DNA of 64,000 nt from Flavobacterium sp. GTDB lineage: Bacteria > Bacteroidota > Bacteroidia > Flavobacteriales > Flavobacteriaceae. Position 1 is the stretch's first letter, and each line of letters begins with the position of its first letter. This document shows, piece after piece, positions 62,493 through 64,000 of this stretch. The stretch spans positions 1 through 64,000 of the forward strand of contig NZ_JAIXRZ010000017.1 in NCBI RefSeq assembly GCF_027484945.1, in the 5' to 3' direction. The notes beneath the pieces were generated by a model that worked only from the letters and a program-made list of their open reading frames with translations, ran no database searches and was not told the DNA's origin. A program made the translations under genes and the position numbers.

Positions 62493-64000
62493 AACTCAAC
62501 ACCCAACAACTGAGCGGGTACTCAATCGTCAAAGTACCAGACTGCGCGAAACACCTACTATTGCAGCTCCTGTAGTATCTCAATCGCTGGTTATGATTAC
62601 TACCTATCCTCCCAAAGAATGTGGACTTGCTACCTTTGCCTCCGATTTGGTTCAAGCAATTCAAAACCAGTACCGTAGTTCGCTCAACCTTCACATTTGT
62701 GCGTTAAATCCACCTAAATCAGCACCAAGAGAAAATTTTTTTCATGTTTTGGAAACGGATAAACCGTATGCCTTCCAAAACTTAGCCCAAAAAATAAAAA
62801 AAATGGAGGCAAATGAATGGGTAATTGTTCAGCACGAATTTGGTTTATACCGTAATCATGAAGTCGAATTTTTAGAATTTCTCAATACCCTTGAAAAAAA
62901 GGTAATGGTGGTCCTACACACCGTATTACCACAACCTTCGCCCGAAATCGAAGGTTTCATGAAAATTCTCGCCTTTTTGTCCCATACCTTAGTTGTAATG
63001 ACCCACCATTCGAAGTCGATTTTAGTTGATCGTTATGGTATTGAATCCTCAAAAATTATTGTAATCCCACACGGCACCCATTTGGTCGAACACCAATCCA
63101 AAGCAGCTCTAAAAGCTCAATTTCAATGGGAAGACCGAACTATACTAACGACTTTCGGACTCTTAAGTTCGGGTAAAAATATAGAAACTACCCTTCGCGC
63201 TTTACCCCAGGTTATCGCCCGATTTCCAAACGTGTTGTTTCTTATTGTGGGTAAAACGCATCCCGGTGTTATTCATGCTGAAGGTGAACAGTACCGAGAA
63301 TCGTTAGAAGCGCTTATTCAAACTTTAGGATTAGAAAACCATACTGTTCAACTCAATTCGTTTATCGAACTCCCAAAACTCTTAGACCTGCTTCAACTGA
63401 CGGATGTTTATCTATTTACTTCCAAAAATCAAGACCAAGCGGTAAGCGGGACTTTTGCCTATGCAATGAGTTGTGGTTGCCCAATCGTTGCAACACCCAT
63501 CCCTCACGCATTGGAAGTGGTTCAAAATGGAAGCGGAATATTATTTGATTTTGAACAACCTGATCATTTAGCACACCAACTGATTCACCTCTTGGAACGT
63601 CCACAGCTTCAAATGGAAATGCGTTTAAACGGTTTGCACCACATGGAACCAACCGCTTGGGAAAATACTGCTATTCGCTATATGCATCACCTTCAAACGC
63701 ACAGTGATCAAGTTCTAAATCTCGAATACCGTTGGCCTAAAATCAATACCAACCATGTTAAAAAAATGACTACCGATTTTGGAATGTTACAGTTTTCTAA
63801 ACTCAATTTACCCGACACCAGTTCTGGCTATACATTAGACGATAATGCCCGTGCATTGGTTGCTATTGGTCAACAATTTATGCTCACTTCTGAACCGAAT
63901 TTATTGATTTATATAAAACGCTATATGGATTTTATCCAATACTGCCTTCAGCCCGATGGCCGATTTCTCAATTATGTGCATCATGACCAATCGTTTTCTT
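62482..64000 (+). CDS. Glycosyltransferase (GT4-like) with C-terminal extension, cut by the right edge
   Basis: At least 506 codons, open at the right edge. Residues about 35-400 form a GT-B fold: TYPPKECGLATFASDLVQAI, VIVQHEFGLYRNHEVEFLEF, TTFGLLSSGKNIETTLRALP, VYLFTSKNQDQAVSGTFAYA and CPIVATPIPHALEVV. From about 420 a second domain starts (MTTDFGMLQFSKLNLPDTSS, then GYTLDDNARALVAIGQQFM), which looks like an alpha/alpha toroid of carbohydrate enzymes. It overlaps the GH130 gene by 11 bp, so the two act in one pathway, perhaps making or recycling a mannoside. The product is not known. Confidence 0.85.
   Translation, partial: MLFKTQHPTTERVLNRQSTRLRETPTIAAPVVSQSLVMITTYPPKECGLATFASDLVQAIQNQYRSSLNLHICALNPPKSAPRENFFHVLETDKPYAFQNLAQKIKKMEANEWVIVQHEFGLYRNHEVEFLEFLNTLEKKVMVVLHTVLPQPSPEIEGFMKILAFLSHTLVVMTHHSKSILVDRYGIESSKIIVIPHGTHLVEHQSKAALKAQFQWEDRTILTTFGLLSSGKNIETTLRALPQVIARFPNVLFLIVGKTHPGVIHAEGEQYRESLEALIQTLGLENHTVQLNSFIELPKLLDLLQLTDVYLFTSKNQDQAVSGTFAYAMSCGCPIVATPIPHALEVVQNGSGILFDFEQPDHLAHQLIHLLERPQLQMEMRLNGLHHMEPTAWENTAIRYMHHLQTHSDQVLNLEYRWPKINTNHVKKMTTDFGMLQFSKLNLPDTSSGYTLDDNARALVAIGQQFMLTSEPNLLIYIKRYMDFIQYCLQPDGRFLNYVHHDQSFS

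Overview
The window is a stretch of low-GC chromosome from a member of the Bacteroidota, most likely a Flavobacteriaceae (Flavobacterium-like) species. The evidence is the Bacteroidota-type -7 promoter box (TAnnTTTG) upstream of several genes, the near absence of Shine-Dalgarno sequences, a C-terminal type A sorting domain of the type IX secretion system, many exported lipoproteins, flavobacterial families (DUF4252, DUF4369, DUF4476, TIGR03643), and a zeaxanthin-type carotenoid cluster. I saw no rRNA, prophage, insertion sequence or CRISPR array.

Layout. 0-23 kb is mostly housekeeping: an ABC ATPase cut by the left edge, an ABC1 kinase/TetR pair, htpG, an SbtA-like permease with Sua5 and a DUF6671 protein, isocitrate dehydrogenase, an L,D-transpeptidase-like protein, a DUF1800/DUF1501 pair, an EamA transporter, AlkB, a fatty acid hydroxylase-superfamily protein, two tandem TIGR03643 proteins, an alpha/beta hydrolase, an M61 peptidase, lipoproteins, an S4/TPMT pair, a phosphoribosyltransferase and shikimate kinase. 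22.8-23.4 kb holds two identical tRNA-Lys genes, a tRNA-Leu, and a tandem array of hairpin-forming 43-bp repeats.

24-38 kb has a vitamin B12 theme. It holds a one-piece EutB-EutC ethanolamine ammonia-lyase with a Tat-like signal, a CarH-type adenosylcobalamin photoreceptor next to crtI-crtB-crtZ, and a B12 uptake locus (TonB receptor under a cobalamin riboswitch, divergent from btuF-btuC-btuD-like genes). The photoreceptor gene and crtI share a large inverted repeat over their -7 boxes, which I read as a common operator. Between the carotenoid and uptake genes lies an ECF sigma/anti-sigma/double DUF4252 operon.

38-49 kb returns to mixed core genes: DUF4476, an RluE-like pseudouridine synthase, RmuC, a thioesterase, a diheme cytochrome lipoprotein, an FG-GAP/ASPIC secreted protein, carB without its regulatory domain, rpmH and a TPR membrane protein.

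49.5-60.1 kb is the most unusual block. Three different exported caspase-fold (C14) proteins lie side by side: a beta-propeller caspase whose caspase domain appears to be split by a second propeller-like insert, a caspase-TPR protein and a metacaspase-like DUF4384 protein. With them are an unrecognised lipoprotein and a barrel-type protein. The window closes with two small envelope proteins and a GH130 glycoside phosphorylase coupled to a glycosyltransferase that runs off the right edge.
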